Shown one piece after another: positions 42,845 to 51,302 of a stretch of 64,000 nt of DNA. The stretch's first letter is position 1. Every line of letters starts with the position of its first letter. The translations under genes and the position numbers were made by a program. Source of the DNA: Dyadobacter sp. SG02. GTDB lineage: Bacteria; Bacteroidota; Bacteroidia; Cytophagales; Spirosomataceae. The stretch covers positions 434,001-498,000 of the forward strand of contig NZ_FNYL01000003.1 of assembly GCF_900109045.1 (NCBI RefSeq), read 5' to 3'. The notes under the pieces are model-generated. The model did not search any database. It had not been told where the DNA came from and saw only the letters and a program-made list of their open reading frames with translations.

Positions 42845-44134
42845 CTACCCATTCATCCATTCCTCAATCGCCTCCGCCTCTAACGGAATATGCGCCATCA
42901 AATCCACATTACCGTTCTCGGTAATCAGAATATCATTTTCCAACCGAATGCCTAATCCTTCCTCCCGAATGTAAATGCCCGGCTCGCAGGTGAAAACCAT
43001 GCCGGCTTCGAAGCGGCGGTATTTGTTGCCTACGTCGTGGATATCCAGGCCCAGGAAATGGGAGGTGCCATGCGGGAAGTATTTTTTGTAAGCAGGCCAT
43101 TCCGGGTCCTGTTTTTCGATGTCTTCTTTCGTGATCAGCCCCAGGCCGATGAGTTCGCTTTCCATAATGCGGCCGATTTCCTGGTGGTATTCGTCCCATA
43201 TATTGCCTGGGACCAGCAGGACTTTGGCGGCTTTGAAAACCCTGAGTACGGCATCGTACACATCGCGCTGGCGTTTGGTGAAGCGGCCATTCACGGGAAT
43301 ACTGCGGGTGAGGTCGGCGCCGTAGTTGGCGTATTCGGCAGCGACGTCGAGGAGCAGGATATCGCCGTCTTTGCAAACCTGATCGTTCTGAATGTAATGC
43401 AACACGCACGCATTCGCGCCGGACGCGATGATGGGTTGGTAGGAGAAACCTTTTGAACGGTTACGGACGAACTCGTGGAGCAGTTCGGCTTCGATTTCGA
43501 ACTCGTGTACGCCGGGTTTTACAAATTTCAACACCCTCTCAAAACCCTGTTTCGTAATGTCGCAAGCCTTTTGCAGCAATGCGATTTCCTCCGGTTGCTT
43601 AACCGCTCGGAGCTGGTGCATTAATGGGGCAAGGCGCAGAAGGGAATGCAGCGGGTAACGTCGTTTAAAATCCTCAACGAACCGCGCGTCGCGCGACTGC
43701 ACGTACGAGTCGTTACGGGTATGCTCGTTGGTATTCAAATACACATTTTCAGCTTCGAAAACGATGTTCCCGAACACGGTTTCGTATTGATGCGTCCAGT
43801 AAATGCTTTGAATGCCGGTGGCTGCGCGGGCTTGTTCCTTGGTCAGTTTTTCGCCTTCCCAAACGGCAATGATTTCATTGGTTTCGCGCAGAAAAAGCAC
43901 CTCGCGGAACTTCGGATCGGGGTGGTCGGGAAAGATGAGCAGGATGGTTTCCTCCTGGTCGACGCCGGTGAGGTAAAACAGATCGCTGTTTTGTTTGAAA
44001 CCCATTGTGCCGTCCGCATTAGTGGGCATAATATCGTTGGCATTGAGAATGGCGAGCGATTTTGATTTCAATAAAGTCGTCAAACGGCGTCTGTTTTCAA
44101 CAAATAGCTTTTGGTCGATAGCGGAATATCGCAT
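42845..44134 (-). CDS. pepP: Aminopeptidase P family protein (Xaa-Pro)
   Basis: The enzyme removes N-terminal residues before proline. The 429-residue protein has the N-terminal aminopeptidase P domain (QNSDLFYLTGVDQEETILLIFPD) and the pita-bread catalytic domain with the five metal ligands: aspartates at about 263 (LLLDVAAEY) and 274 (GADLTRSIP), histidine 359 (HGTSHFLGLDIHD), glutamate 384 (CEPGIYI) and glutamate 399 (RLENDILIT). All are present, so it should bind two divalent metal ions. It is cytoplasmic, with no signal peptide, and divergent from the subtilase gene. Confidence 0.95.
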   Translation of the reverse strand: MRYSAIDQKLFVENRRRLTTLLKSKSLAILNANDIMPTNADGTMGFKQNSDLFYLTGVDQEETILLIFPDHPDPKFREVLFLRETNEIIAVWEGEKLTKEQARAATGIQSIYWTHQYETVFGNIVFEAENVYLNTNEHTRNDSYVQSRDARFVEDFKRRYPLHSLLRLAPLMHQLRAVKQPEEIALLQKACDITKQGFERVLKFVKPGVHEFEIEAELLHEFVRNRSKGFSYQPIIASGANACVLHYIQNDQVCKDGDILLLDVAAEYANYGADLTRSIPVNGRFTKRQRDVYDAVLRVFKAAKVLLVPGNIWDEYHQEIGRIMESELIGLGLITKEDIEKQDPEWPAYKKYFPHGTSHFLGLDIHDVGNKYRRFEAGMVFTCEPGIYIREEGLGIRLENDILITENGNVDLMAHIPLEAEAIEEWMNG

Positions 44135-44290
44135 GTCTGTATTTTTTCGGATCAGGTAATTTAATTTGTAAATTTACGTTTATCTTGTTCAAAAATTCTA
44201 AACATCCGCCGTTGTACGAAATGGCCTAAGGCCGTGCAAATGCAGTTTTGAAAGTGTTATTATACCAAATTGATTAAGAATACCTAACTA

Positions 44291-45826
44291 ATGCCGTTGA
44301 TGAGAAGACTGCTTTTGCTTGCGTTCGTATGTGTGCCGTTGGTGTTGTCAGCAAGCCCGAAATATTGGATTTTTCTGAAAAACAAAGACCTGACTGCAAC
44401 CCCCGCAGTGTCGGCCCTGACCTTGGAAAACCGGCAGAAACTAGGCCTGGTACTTTCGGATGAAACCGATTTGCCGGTTAAAAAAGAATATGAAACAGCA
44501 TTACGTGGGCAGTCTGTCAATATCATCAACCGCTCCAAATGGCTGAATGCGGTTTCGGCCAACCTCACGAGCGAGCAGGCGATGAAAGTCAGGGAACTCG
44601 ATTTCGTAGCGGATGTAGTCATGATCGATCCTGGTTTCTACATCGCGCGCACGCAGCCGACCGAAAAGGCGCAAATGGCGCCGGTGATGTCGCAAGTACA
44701 GGCTAATGCATTTTTGAAAGAAAATATCACGGCGAAAGATGTGACGATCGGGGTGATCGATGCCGGTTTTTACGGCGCGGATTCCTCGCTTTCGCTTTCA
44801 CAGGTTTTTTCCAATAAAAGAATATTGGGGATACGGGATTATGTCAAACCGGGCCGTCCGGGCGATTTGCTGTTCAGCACCGCCGAGTCATTCTCCGATA
44901 TGCACGGTACCGAAGTGCTCGCAGCCATTTCAGGCATCGATTACCAGGACCAGGTGCAGTATGGGATGGCTACCAATGCGAAGTTCTACCTCGCCCGCAC
45001 CGACTATTCCATGCGCGAGTACCGCGGGGAAGAGGATAACTGGATCGCGGCGATGGAATGGATGGACAGCCTCGGCGTGCGTTTGATCAATACTTCTTTG
45101 GGTTATGCCAAAGGTTTCTCGGACCCGAAAGAAAACTATCAGCCATCGCAAATGGACGGTAAAACAAGCGCTATCAGCAAGGCGGCACAAATCGCTTCTG
45201 ATAAAAAAGGCATTATGATTATCGTTTCCGCCGGTAACGAAGGCGACGATAAAAGCTGGGGGATCGTTTCGGCCCCTGCGGATGCGAAGGGCGTGCTTTC
45301 GGTAGGCGCTACCAACGGCAAACTCTGGAACCGCATTGGTTACAGCAGCGTCGGGCCGGAGTTTCTGTCCTATGTGAAGCCGAATGTTTCGTGCTTTTCA
45401 TTGTACGGAACGTCGCTTTCCGCTCCGGTGATTACCGGTTTCGCGGCCTGCCTGCTGCAAGCCAATCCGCAACTTTCGAACAAAGAACTGATCTCGCTGA
45501 TCGAGAAATCGTCGCATTTGTATCCTTACGGCAATAACTATGTAGGTTACGGGGTGCCGCAGGCTTCCCGCGCGCTCGCACTCGCGAAAGCGCCGTATTT
45601 GCCTAACAACTCCAAACTCGTTACCGCCAAAGGCCGCACTTGCGAAGTAGAAGTGACCAGCCAGGATTCAATTGTGGCTATTTATCGTAAAAAAAGCGAG
45701 AAGGACGTGATCGCCCAACAGGTAGCGAAAGTGCAAAACGGCAAAGTCTCGCTCAAACGCCAGAATAACGAAAGATTCACGACCATCGACCTTCGGGATT
45801 ATGTAGTGGAAGTGGAATGGGATTAG
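44291..45826 (+). CDS. S8 family serine peptidase (subtilase), exported
   Basis: The 511-residue protein has a signal peptide (MRRLLLLAFVCVPLVLS from a second ATG at 44300, which may be the true start), a propeptide-like region to about residue 145, and the subtilase domain. The catalytic triad is aspartate 157 (IGVIDAGFYG), histidine 205 (FSDMHGTEVLAA) and serine 375 (LYGTSLSAPV), with asparagine 316 in SAGNEG as the oxyanion residue. The C-terminus after about residue 425 is a small beta domain with no T9SS sorting signal. Its stop codon overlaps the antiporter stop on the other strand. Confidence 0.93.
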   Translation: MPLMRRLLLLAFVCVPLVLSASPKYWIFLKNKDLTATPAVSALTLENRQKLGLVLSDETDLPVKKEYETALRGQSVNIINRSKWLNAVSANLTSEQAMKVRELDFVADVVMIDPGFYIARTQPTEKAQMAPVMSQVQANAFLKENITAKDVTIGVIDAGFYGADSSLSLSQVFSNKRILGIRDYVKPGRPGDLLFSTAESFSDMHGTEVLAAISGIDYQDQVQYGMATNAKFYLARTDYSMREYRGEEDNWIAAMEWMDSLGVRLINTSLGYAKGFSDPKENYQPSQMDGKTSAISKAAQIASDKKGIMIIVSAGNEGDDKSWGIVSAPADAKGVLSVGATNGKLWNRIGYSSVGPEFLSYVKPNVSCFSLYGTSLSAPVITGFAACLLQANPQLSNKELISLIEKSSHLYPYGNNYVGYGVPQASRALALAKAPYLPNNSKLVTAKGRTCEVEVTSQDSIVAIYRKKSEKDVIAQQVAKVQNGKVSLKRQNNERFTTIDLRDYVVEVEWD

Positions 45827-47415
45827 CGTGACTTGCGGAGTCTTGCTTCTTCGAGATCCAGCTCGTTTTCTTTGGTCCGGATCAGCTCGTCGGAGCAGAC
45901 TTTTTCACTTCTTAATTTTACAATTTCCTCTCTTTTGACGGCAATGATTTCCAAAAGCATTGCACGGTATTTGCGCACGTGGCCGATCGACTCCTTGTTT
46001 TCGGAGCGCAGCAATTTGTAGTCCGCCATTTCGATAATCTTTTCATACCGCTCCTTTAACAGGCGGAACGGCTCGAAATCCTGTATTTCACCGTCATAAT
46101 TGGATTTCATATAATCCAGGCTTACCGCCGCAAGCCTTGAATTGATGATGGCGTTCTCTTCTTCCAGATTTTCCCCCTCGTCGTCGATTTTAAGCCATTT
46201 GATTAAGTAAGGTAAACTCAAACCGTGAAATACCAGGGTAAAAAGGATCACGACAAATGTGATGAAGAGGAAAAGGTCACGATGGGGGAAAGGTTGCTTG
46301 TTGACCAGCAGGGGAATGGATAGCGCCGATGCCAGCGATACTACGCCACGCATTCCCGCCCAACCTACAATGAAGACGGATTGCCAGGTCGGATTCGCTT
46401 CTTTTTTGCGCACCGATTTGAACAACCGGGGAAAGTATGTCCCGGGGAAAACCCAAATGATGCGTATCACGATCGTGACAAGGCTGATGATGACCGCGTA
46501 GGTGACCAGTTCGGTCACGGTGTAGTCGTTCAGGCCCTTTACTACCGCGGGCAATTGCAACCCGATGAGGATGAAAACGATGCCGTTGAGGAGAAATACG
46601 ACCGTTTGCCAGACGTAGTTTCCCTGCATCCGGGACTGGTAGCTGAAAAGTTCATGCGCCCGGAAGCTCAGAAACAACCCGCCGCTCACCACTGCAAGCA
46701 CACCCGAATAATGGAAGTGCTCGGCGGTAATATACATCAGGTAAGGTGAAATGAATGTCAGCGCGGTGTCGACGCTCGGTGTGGTCGGGAAAAAACGGTG
46801 CACCACGTACAGAACATGCGCGATGGCGAGCCCGATGACGACGCCCATTGCCGCCACCATAAGGAAATCCGCCCCTGCTTTCCAGAGTACGAAATTCCCG
46901 GTTTCGATCGTCGTGAGCGCCACGCGGAAAACGATCAGTGAAGAGGCGTCATTTACAAGACTTTCACCTTCAAGGATCGTGACTACGCGTTTCGGAACTT
47001 TAATTCCGTGTAAAACCGACGTAGCCGCCACGGCGTCGGGAGGCGAAATAATACCGCCCAGCACGAAGCCCATGGCCAACGTAAACCCGGGAATCAATGC
47101 GTGCGAAATGTAGGCAACTGCCGTGGCCGTGAACACGACCAAACCTACCGACAACAAACCGATAGCCCGCCGGGACGCCCAGAAATCTTTCCAGGACGTG
47201 TTCCAGGCAGCCTCATAAAGGAGTGGAGGCAGGAAGATCAGGAACACCAGGTCGGGTTCCAGCTGGAAATGCGGTATGCCGGGAATGAAACTGATCAGCA
47301 GGCCCGCTATGACGAGGAAGATAGGGTAGGATATACCTATTTTTTCGCTCAGCATCGTGAGCATGGAAACCACGAAAAGGAGCGAAATGATCAGCAGTAA
47401 GTTCTCAAGAATCAT
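45823..47415 (-). CDS. CPA1-type Na+/H+ antiporter
   Basis: The 530-residue protein has about 12 membrane helices (residues 1-400) of the NhaP/CPA1 type, with the ion-binding region GGIISPPDAVAATSVLHGI (the PPDA motif) and ILEGESLVNDASSLIVFRVAL, where aspartate and glutamate residues take part in exchange. GWAGMRGVVSLASALSIPLLV is the conserved helix. A cytoplasmic tail of about 120 residues is rich in charged helices (EENAIINSRLAAVSLDY and KEESIGHVRKYRAMLLEIIAVKRE). It regulates internal pH or sodium. The gene converges on the subtilase with a four-base stop overlap. Confidence 0.93.
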   Translation of the reverse strand: MILENLLLIISLLFVVSMLTMLSEKIGISYPIFLVIAGLLISFIPGIPHFQLEPDLVFLIFLPPLLYEAAWNTSWKDFWASRRAIGLLSVGLVVFTATAVAYISHALIPGFTLAMGFVLGGIISPPDAVAATSVLHGIKVPKRVVTILEGESLVNDASSLIVFRVALTTIETGNFVLWKAGADFLMVAAMGVVIGLAIAHVLYVVHRFFPTTPSVDTALTFISPYLMYITAEHFHYSGVLAVVSGGLFLSFRAHELFSYQSRMQGNYVWQTVVFLLNGIVFILIGLQLPAVVKGLNDYTVTELVTYAVIISLVTIVIRIIWVFPGTYFPRLFKSVRKKEANPTWQSVFIVGWAGMRGVVSLASALSIPLLVNKQPFPHRDLFLFITFVVILFTLVFHGLSLPYLIKWLKIDDEGENLEEENAIINSRLAAVSLDYMKSNYDGEIQDFEPFRLLKERYEKIIEMADYKLLRSENKESIGHVRKYRAMLLEIIAVKREEIVKLRSEKVCSDELIRTKENELDLEEARLRKSR

Positions 47416-47640
47416 AATCAGTGAATCGACCTTCGAAGGTATAAAAGAATATAAATTGTAAAATTAACATATATTAAGTTTTGTGTGTGGTCGAGCACGC
47501 AAATGGAAATTTTGGTTTATATTAGCAGAAAATATTGTGGTTTTGCGTTAACTTTAATGCTTCAAGATCCTGGATCACCGGCGTTATCAACAGAAAATTC
47601 AATAAAATCAGTCATTCCATCACCTAATCCTTAATTGACA

Positions 47641-48930
47641 ATGAGTACTTCTCGGAGAGATGTTTTGAAAATGGCGGGAGTTGCATTGGCAGGTAGCACA
47701 TTGCCGACCTTCGCGATTCTGAACCCCAACCGCGCTTTTGCAGGCGTAAATGCCGATACCCTCAAAATAGGTTTGATCGGTTGCGGTGGACGCGGCTCTG
47801 GTGCAGCCAACCAGGCCCTCAAAGCCGACCCTAACGTGGTGCTTTGGGCTATGGGTGACATTTTCAAGGACAAAATGGACGCGTCGCTTGAAAACCTTAC
47901 CAAAGTGCACGGACCGAAAGTGAAAGTGGACGAAGGACGTAAGTTCATTGGTTTCGACGCTTTCAAAAAAGTGCTGGATTCGGGTGTGGATGTAGTACTG
48001 CTTGCTACGCCTCCTCATTTCCGTCCCGAGCACCTCACTGCCGCTATCAATGCAGGCAAACACGTATTCTGCGAAAAACCGGTAGCGGTTGACGCTCCCG
48101 GTGTACGCAAGGTACTCGACGCGGCGAAGCTGGCAAAACAAAAGAATGTATCCCTGATGTCGGGCTTCTGCTGGCGTTACCACGAGCCGAAACGTGCGAG
48201 CTTCGCACGTATCCTCGATGGCGCGGTAGGCGACATTACGGCTATCTATAACACTTACGATACCGGTACGCTATGGTCGTTCCCACGCGTTTCCGGCTGG
48301 ACAGACGCCGAATATGTATTGCGTAACTGGACGTACTACACCTGGCTCGCCGGCGACCATATCGTGGAGCAGGCGGTACACAGCATCGACATGATGGCGT
48401 GGGCCATGGGCGGTAAATTGCCGGTTTCGGTGGTTGGTACAGGCGGTCGCCAGGTTCGTACCGACTCATTGTTCGGTAATATTTTCGACCACTTCTCGGT
48501 TGTTTACGATTACGACAATGGCGTGAAAGGCTTCCACCACTCACGTCAGCAGGCTAACTGCGAAAATAGCTACCTCGTACAAACACTCGGTACCAAAGGA
48601 AGCGCGATGGTGAACTGTGCACGTAACGTACACGAAATTACCGGTGCCAACCCATGGAAATACGACGGCGTACAAAACGACATGTACCAGACAGAGCACA
48701 ACGAACTGTTTGCGTCTATCCGTAGCGGTAAGCTGATCAACGACGGTGAATTCATGGCGCACAGCACATTGACCGCCATCATGGGTAGAATGGCTGCCTA
48801 CACCGGCAAGCGCATCACCTGGAACGAGGCGTTGAACTCTACCGAGAAGCTGGGACCTGATACTTACAGCTTCGACATGAAACCACCGGTTGTAGAGGTG
48901 GCGAAACCAGGTATCACTGCATTCTCCTGA
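47641..48930 (+). CDS. Gfo/Idh/MocA family oxidoreductase with Tat signal
   Basis: The start at ATG 47641 gives MSTSRRDVLKMAGVALAGST, a twin-arginine signal, so the 429-residue protein is exported folded. The NAD-binding part is LKIGLIGCGGRGSGAANQAL, followed by HVFCEKPVAVDAPG with the catalytic lysine region EKP and HIVEQAVHSIDMMAWAMGG. Exported members oxidise sugars or sugar derivatives. The substrate is unknown. It is 6 bases upstream of a Tat-exported TIM-barrel isomerase, so the pair probably acts on one substrate in the periplasm. Confidence 0.93.
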   Translation: MSTSRRDVLKMAGVALAGSTLPTFAILNPNRAFAGVNADTLKIGLIGCGGRGSGAANQALKADPNVVLWAMGDIFKDKMDASLENLTKVHGPKVKVDEGRKFIGFDAFKKVLDSGVDVVLLATPPHFRPEHLTAAINAGKHVFCEKPVAVDAPGVRKVLDAAKLAKQKNVSLMSGFCWRYHEPKRASFARILDGAVGDITAIYNTYDTGTLWSFPRVSGWTDAEYVLRNWTYYTWLAGDHIVEQAVHSIDMMAWAMGGKLPVSVVGTGGRQVRTDSLFGNIFDHFSVVYDYDNGVKGFHHSRQQANCENSYLVQTLGTKGSAMVNCARNVHEITGANPWKYDGVQNDMYQTEHNELFASIRSGKLINDGEFMAHSTLTAIMGRMAAYTGKRITWNEALNSTEKLGPDTYSFDMKPPVVEVAKPGITAFS

Positions 48931-48936
48931 TACTTT

Positions 48937-49833
48937 ATGCAAAGAAGAGATTTCCTGAAAAACACCGCCATGGCAGCAACTGCCGTGGCGGTGGGCTCTT
49001 CTGCTCTTGCAGCAGAAGCAGCTGCACCACGTCCGATGGTGAAAAAGAGCTTGATGTGGGGGATGGTAAAAGAAGATTTATCCGTAATGGATAAATTTAA
49101 GTTACTGAAAGATCTGGGTTACGATGGTGTTGAGCTCGATTCTCCCGACAAACTGGATATGAAAGAGGTCCTTGCGGCCAGAGACAAAACTGGTTTGCTG
49201 ATTCCGGGTACCGTGAATTCAATGCATTGGAAACTGCCATTGTCTGATCCTGATCCGAAGAAGCGGGAAGAATGCGTCAAATCAATTGAAAAAGCATTGT
49301 GGGATACCAAAGAATATGGTGGCAGCACCGTACTCGTAGTGCCAGGGGTAGTGAACGCGAATGTAACCTATGGTGAAGCATATGAACGTTCTCAGGCAGA
49401 GATCCGTAAGTTACTTCCCATAGCGGAAAAAACGGGCGTCAAAATAGCCATCGAAAACGTTTGGAACCAGTTTCTGCTGAGTCCGCTGGAAGCGGCAAAA
49501 TTTGTGGATGACTTTAAGAATCCCATGGTTGGCTGGTACCTGGATGTAGGGAATGTACTACGTTACAGCTGGCCGGTTTCCTGGATCGAAGCATTGAACA
49601 AACGTATTTTAAAGCTCCATTTGAAAGAATTCAGCTTTAAAAAACAGAATGACCTCGGCCTGTGGAAAGGCTTCGACGTCGAGTTTATGGAAGGCGATTG
49701 CAACTGGGCCGAAGTAAACAAGGCGTTGCAGAAGGTCGGCTATTCAGGCTGGGCTTCCGCGGAAGTTTCGGGCGGCGATCGCAAACGTTTATTGACTATC
49801 CGTGAGAAGATGGACCTCGTTTTCAACGCATAA
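48937..49833 (+). CDS. Sugar phosphate isomerase/epimerase-type TIM barrel with Tat signal
   Basis: The protein starts MQRRDFLKNTAMAATAVAVGSS, a Tat signal cleaved near ALAAEA. The 298-residue body is an AP-endonuclease-2-like TIM barrel: MVKEDLSVMDKFKLLKDLGYDGVELDSPD, IAIENVWNQFLLSPLEAAKFVDDF, MVGWYLDVGNVLRYSWPVSWI, LHLKEFSFK, and EVSGGDRKRLL at the end. The glutamates and histidine in these blocks would bind a metal ion. It forms a unit with the preceding oxidoreductase and ends at a hairpin terminator. Confidence 0.93.
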   Translation: MQRRDFLKNTAMAATAVAVGSSALAAEAAAPRPMVKKSLMWGMVKEDLSVMDKFKLLKDLGYDGVELDSPDKLDMKEVLAARDKTGLLIPGTVNSMHWKLPLSDPDPKKREECVKSIEKALWDTKEYGGSTVLVVPGVVNANVTYGEAYERSQAEIRKLLPIAEKTGVKIAIENVWNQFLLSPLEAAKFVDDFKNPMVGWYLDVGNVLRYSWPVSWIEALNKRILKLHLKEFSFKKQNDLGLWKGFDVEFMEGDCNWAEVNKALQKVGYSGWASAEVSGGDRKRLLTIREKMDLVFNA

Positions 49834-49859
49834 TTACACTTCTTACAAATTCGAATAGG

Positions 49860-49882
49860 GCCCGGTTTTCCGGGCTTTTTTT
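49860..49882 (+). terminator. Terminator after the oxidoreductase/isomerase pair
   Basis: A GC-rich stem (GCCCGG at 49860-49865 and CCGGGC at 49870-49875, loop of four T) followed by seven T residues, about 27 bases past the stop codon. Confidence 0.85.
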
Positions 49883-49951
49883 GTGCCCTGTTTGTAGTAT
49901 AGAAATGTGATTGAAAATTTTCAACTTGCGGTTATATCACCACACTATGCT

Positions 49952-50533
49952 ATGTATTTCGAATTCATTTCCTCCTTGAGTGAAATCCTGCCCGTCGAAG
50001 ACCAGACCAGGATACTGTTTCAGCAATTGCTTAAAATCGTACAAGTACCGAAAGGGCGGATACTGCTGTCGGACGGCGAAGTGTGCGACAAACTCTGGTA
50101 TCTGCAATCGGGTCTCGTCCGCGGCTATCATCTCGTCGCCGACGGCCAGGGCAACTTCCGGGACGTCACCGACTGGTTCGCCAGCGAGCGCGATTTCTTC
50201 CACGCGGCCGACAGCTTCCTCAGGCAGGCACCCTCGCGCGAATGCGTCGAAACGCTGGAACCCTCCGTACTCATCTACATTTCCAGGGCCGACCTTTACC
50301 AACTGTACGCCAACCACCCCGAAGCCTGCTGCATCGGCCGTATCATCGCCGAACGCCTTTTACTCACCCATCAGGACCTGCTCCGCGATATGCGTACGCT
50401 TTCCGCCTCCGAGAAGCTGGAATCATTCCGCGCACGCTCGCGCGAGCTCTTCAACCGCGTGCCGCAGAAGTACATTGCATCCTACCTCGGCATCTCCGAA
50501 AACTACGTGAGCAAGCTCCGGGCCAGGCGCTGA
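49952..50533 (+). CDS. Crp/Fnr-type transcriptional regulator
   Basis: The start at ATG 49952 gives 193 residues with the cyclic-nucleotide-binding fold: ILPVEDQTRILFQQLLKIVQVPKGRILLSDGEVCDKLWYLQSGLVRGYHL, later TLEPSVLIYISRADLYQLY. The C-terminal helix-turn-helix is LFNRVPQKYIASYLGISENYVSKLRARR, typical of this short Bacteroidota branch. The ligand site is probably degenerate, so the signal is unknown. It may control the neighbouring secreted-protein pair, but that is only a guess from location. Two other open frames across it are out-of-frame artefacts of GC-rich DNA. Confidence 0.88.
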   Translation: MYFEFISSLSEILPVEDQTRILFQQLLKIVQVPKGRILLSDGEVCDKLWYLQSGLVRGYHLVADGQGNFRDVTDWFASERDFFHAADSFLRQAPSRECVETLEPSVLIYISRADLYQLYANHPEACCIGRIIAERLLLTHQDLLRDMRTLSASEKLESFRARSRELFNRVPQKYIASYLGISENYVSKLRARR

Positions 50534-50623
50534 ATTTCCTTCCTTTTTGTAGGTCCGATCCTTCCTTTTCCCAGAATGGGTGTGGTAGGTTCTCAGTTTA
50601 TTTGTACAAAAAATATAAATAAT

Positions 50624-51292
50624 ATGAAGAGAACATGCTACCTACTTGCCTTGGCCCTTTTCGGGCTTGTTATTTCAATGCAAAGTGCTCATTGCCAGGA
50701 GCAAAAGAAGCCTCCGGAAGGGATTTTCAATAATCACTCCAGTACGGATTATAAGTGGGATGTTAGTTTGGATGTATTTCGTATGATAGCGGCCAGCCAA
50801 GCTCATATGACTCTTAGGTATGCACCTAAAAGGAGGCAAGGAGCTTTCCGCGCGACCATTAATACATTAGGCTGGTTTGCAGACAAAGGCGCTTCAAAAA
50901 TGAATTCCGATTCGGGTTATTCAGAGACTTTTGACAGTCGCAGTGAAATGCAGAGTTTTTCAACCTCATTCGGCATCGGATATGAATGGAGGAGAAACCT
51001 TCGGGTAGGCCAATTCTTTCATGGAGTAGATACGGAAATCGACTGGTACAACAACTATAAAAATACCACTGGAATTCTCCCTTCGTCCAGTCTGGCAGTG
51101 GCTGTTGCTCCGTTTTGTGGGTATAAGTATCAAATCTCCAAGCGCTTGTCGGCTTCGCTAGAAAGCAACCTTTACATCCATCATCGCTGGTCCGAGGGCA
51201 AAAGTTTGGATGGAGAAGTCACATCAAAAAGCCATCGTTTCGGATTCGCATTGAGTCCCATTAGTAAGCTAAATTTTACTTTTCATTTTTAA
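50624..51292 (+). CDS. Exported protein of unknown function, probably outer membrane
   Basis: The start at ATG 50624 gives a signal peptide (MKRTCYLLALALFGLVIS, cleavage near HCQEQ). The 222-residue product has alternating polar and hydrophobic strands (AHMTLRYAPKRRQGAFRATINTLGWF, FSTSFGIGYEWRRNLRVGQFFHGVD, SSLAVAVAPFCGYKYQISKRLSASLESNLYIHHRW), ending in SPISKLNFTFHF, with a C-terminal phenylalanine as in many outer-membrane barrels. I do not recognise the family. It lies 10 bases upstream of a T9SS cargo gene, so the two are one unit. Confidence 0.75.
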   Translation: MKRTCYLLALALFGLVISMQSAHCQEQKKPPEGIFNNHSSTDYKWDVSLDVFRMIAASQAHMTLRYAPKRRQGAFRATINTLGWFADKGASKMNSDSGYSETFDSRSEMQSFSTSFGIGYEWRRNLRVGQFFHGVDTEIDWYNNYKNTTGILPSSSLAVAVAPFCGYKYQISKRLSASLESNLYIHHRWSEGKSLDGEVTSKSHRFGFALSPISKLNFTFHF

Positions 51293-51302
51293 ATACAACA
51301 CT

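Noticed and set aside
49980..50622. Two further long open frames over the Crp-like gene
   Set aside because: They are GC-rich shifted frames full of arginine, serine and proline runs. The Crp-like frame has a recognisable fold and helix-turn-helix.
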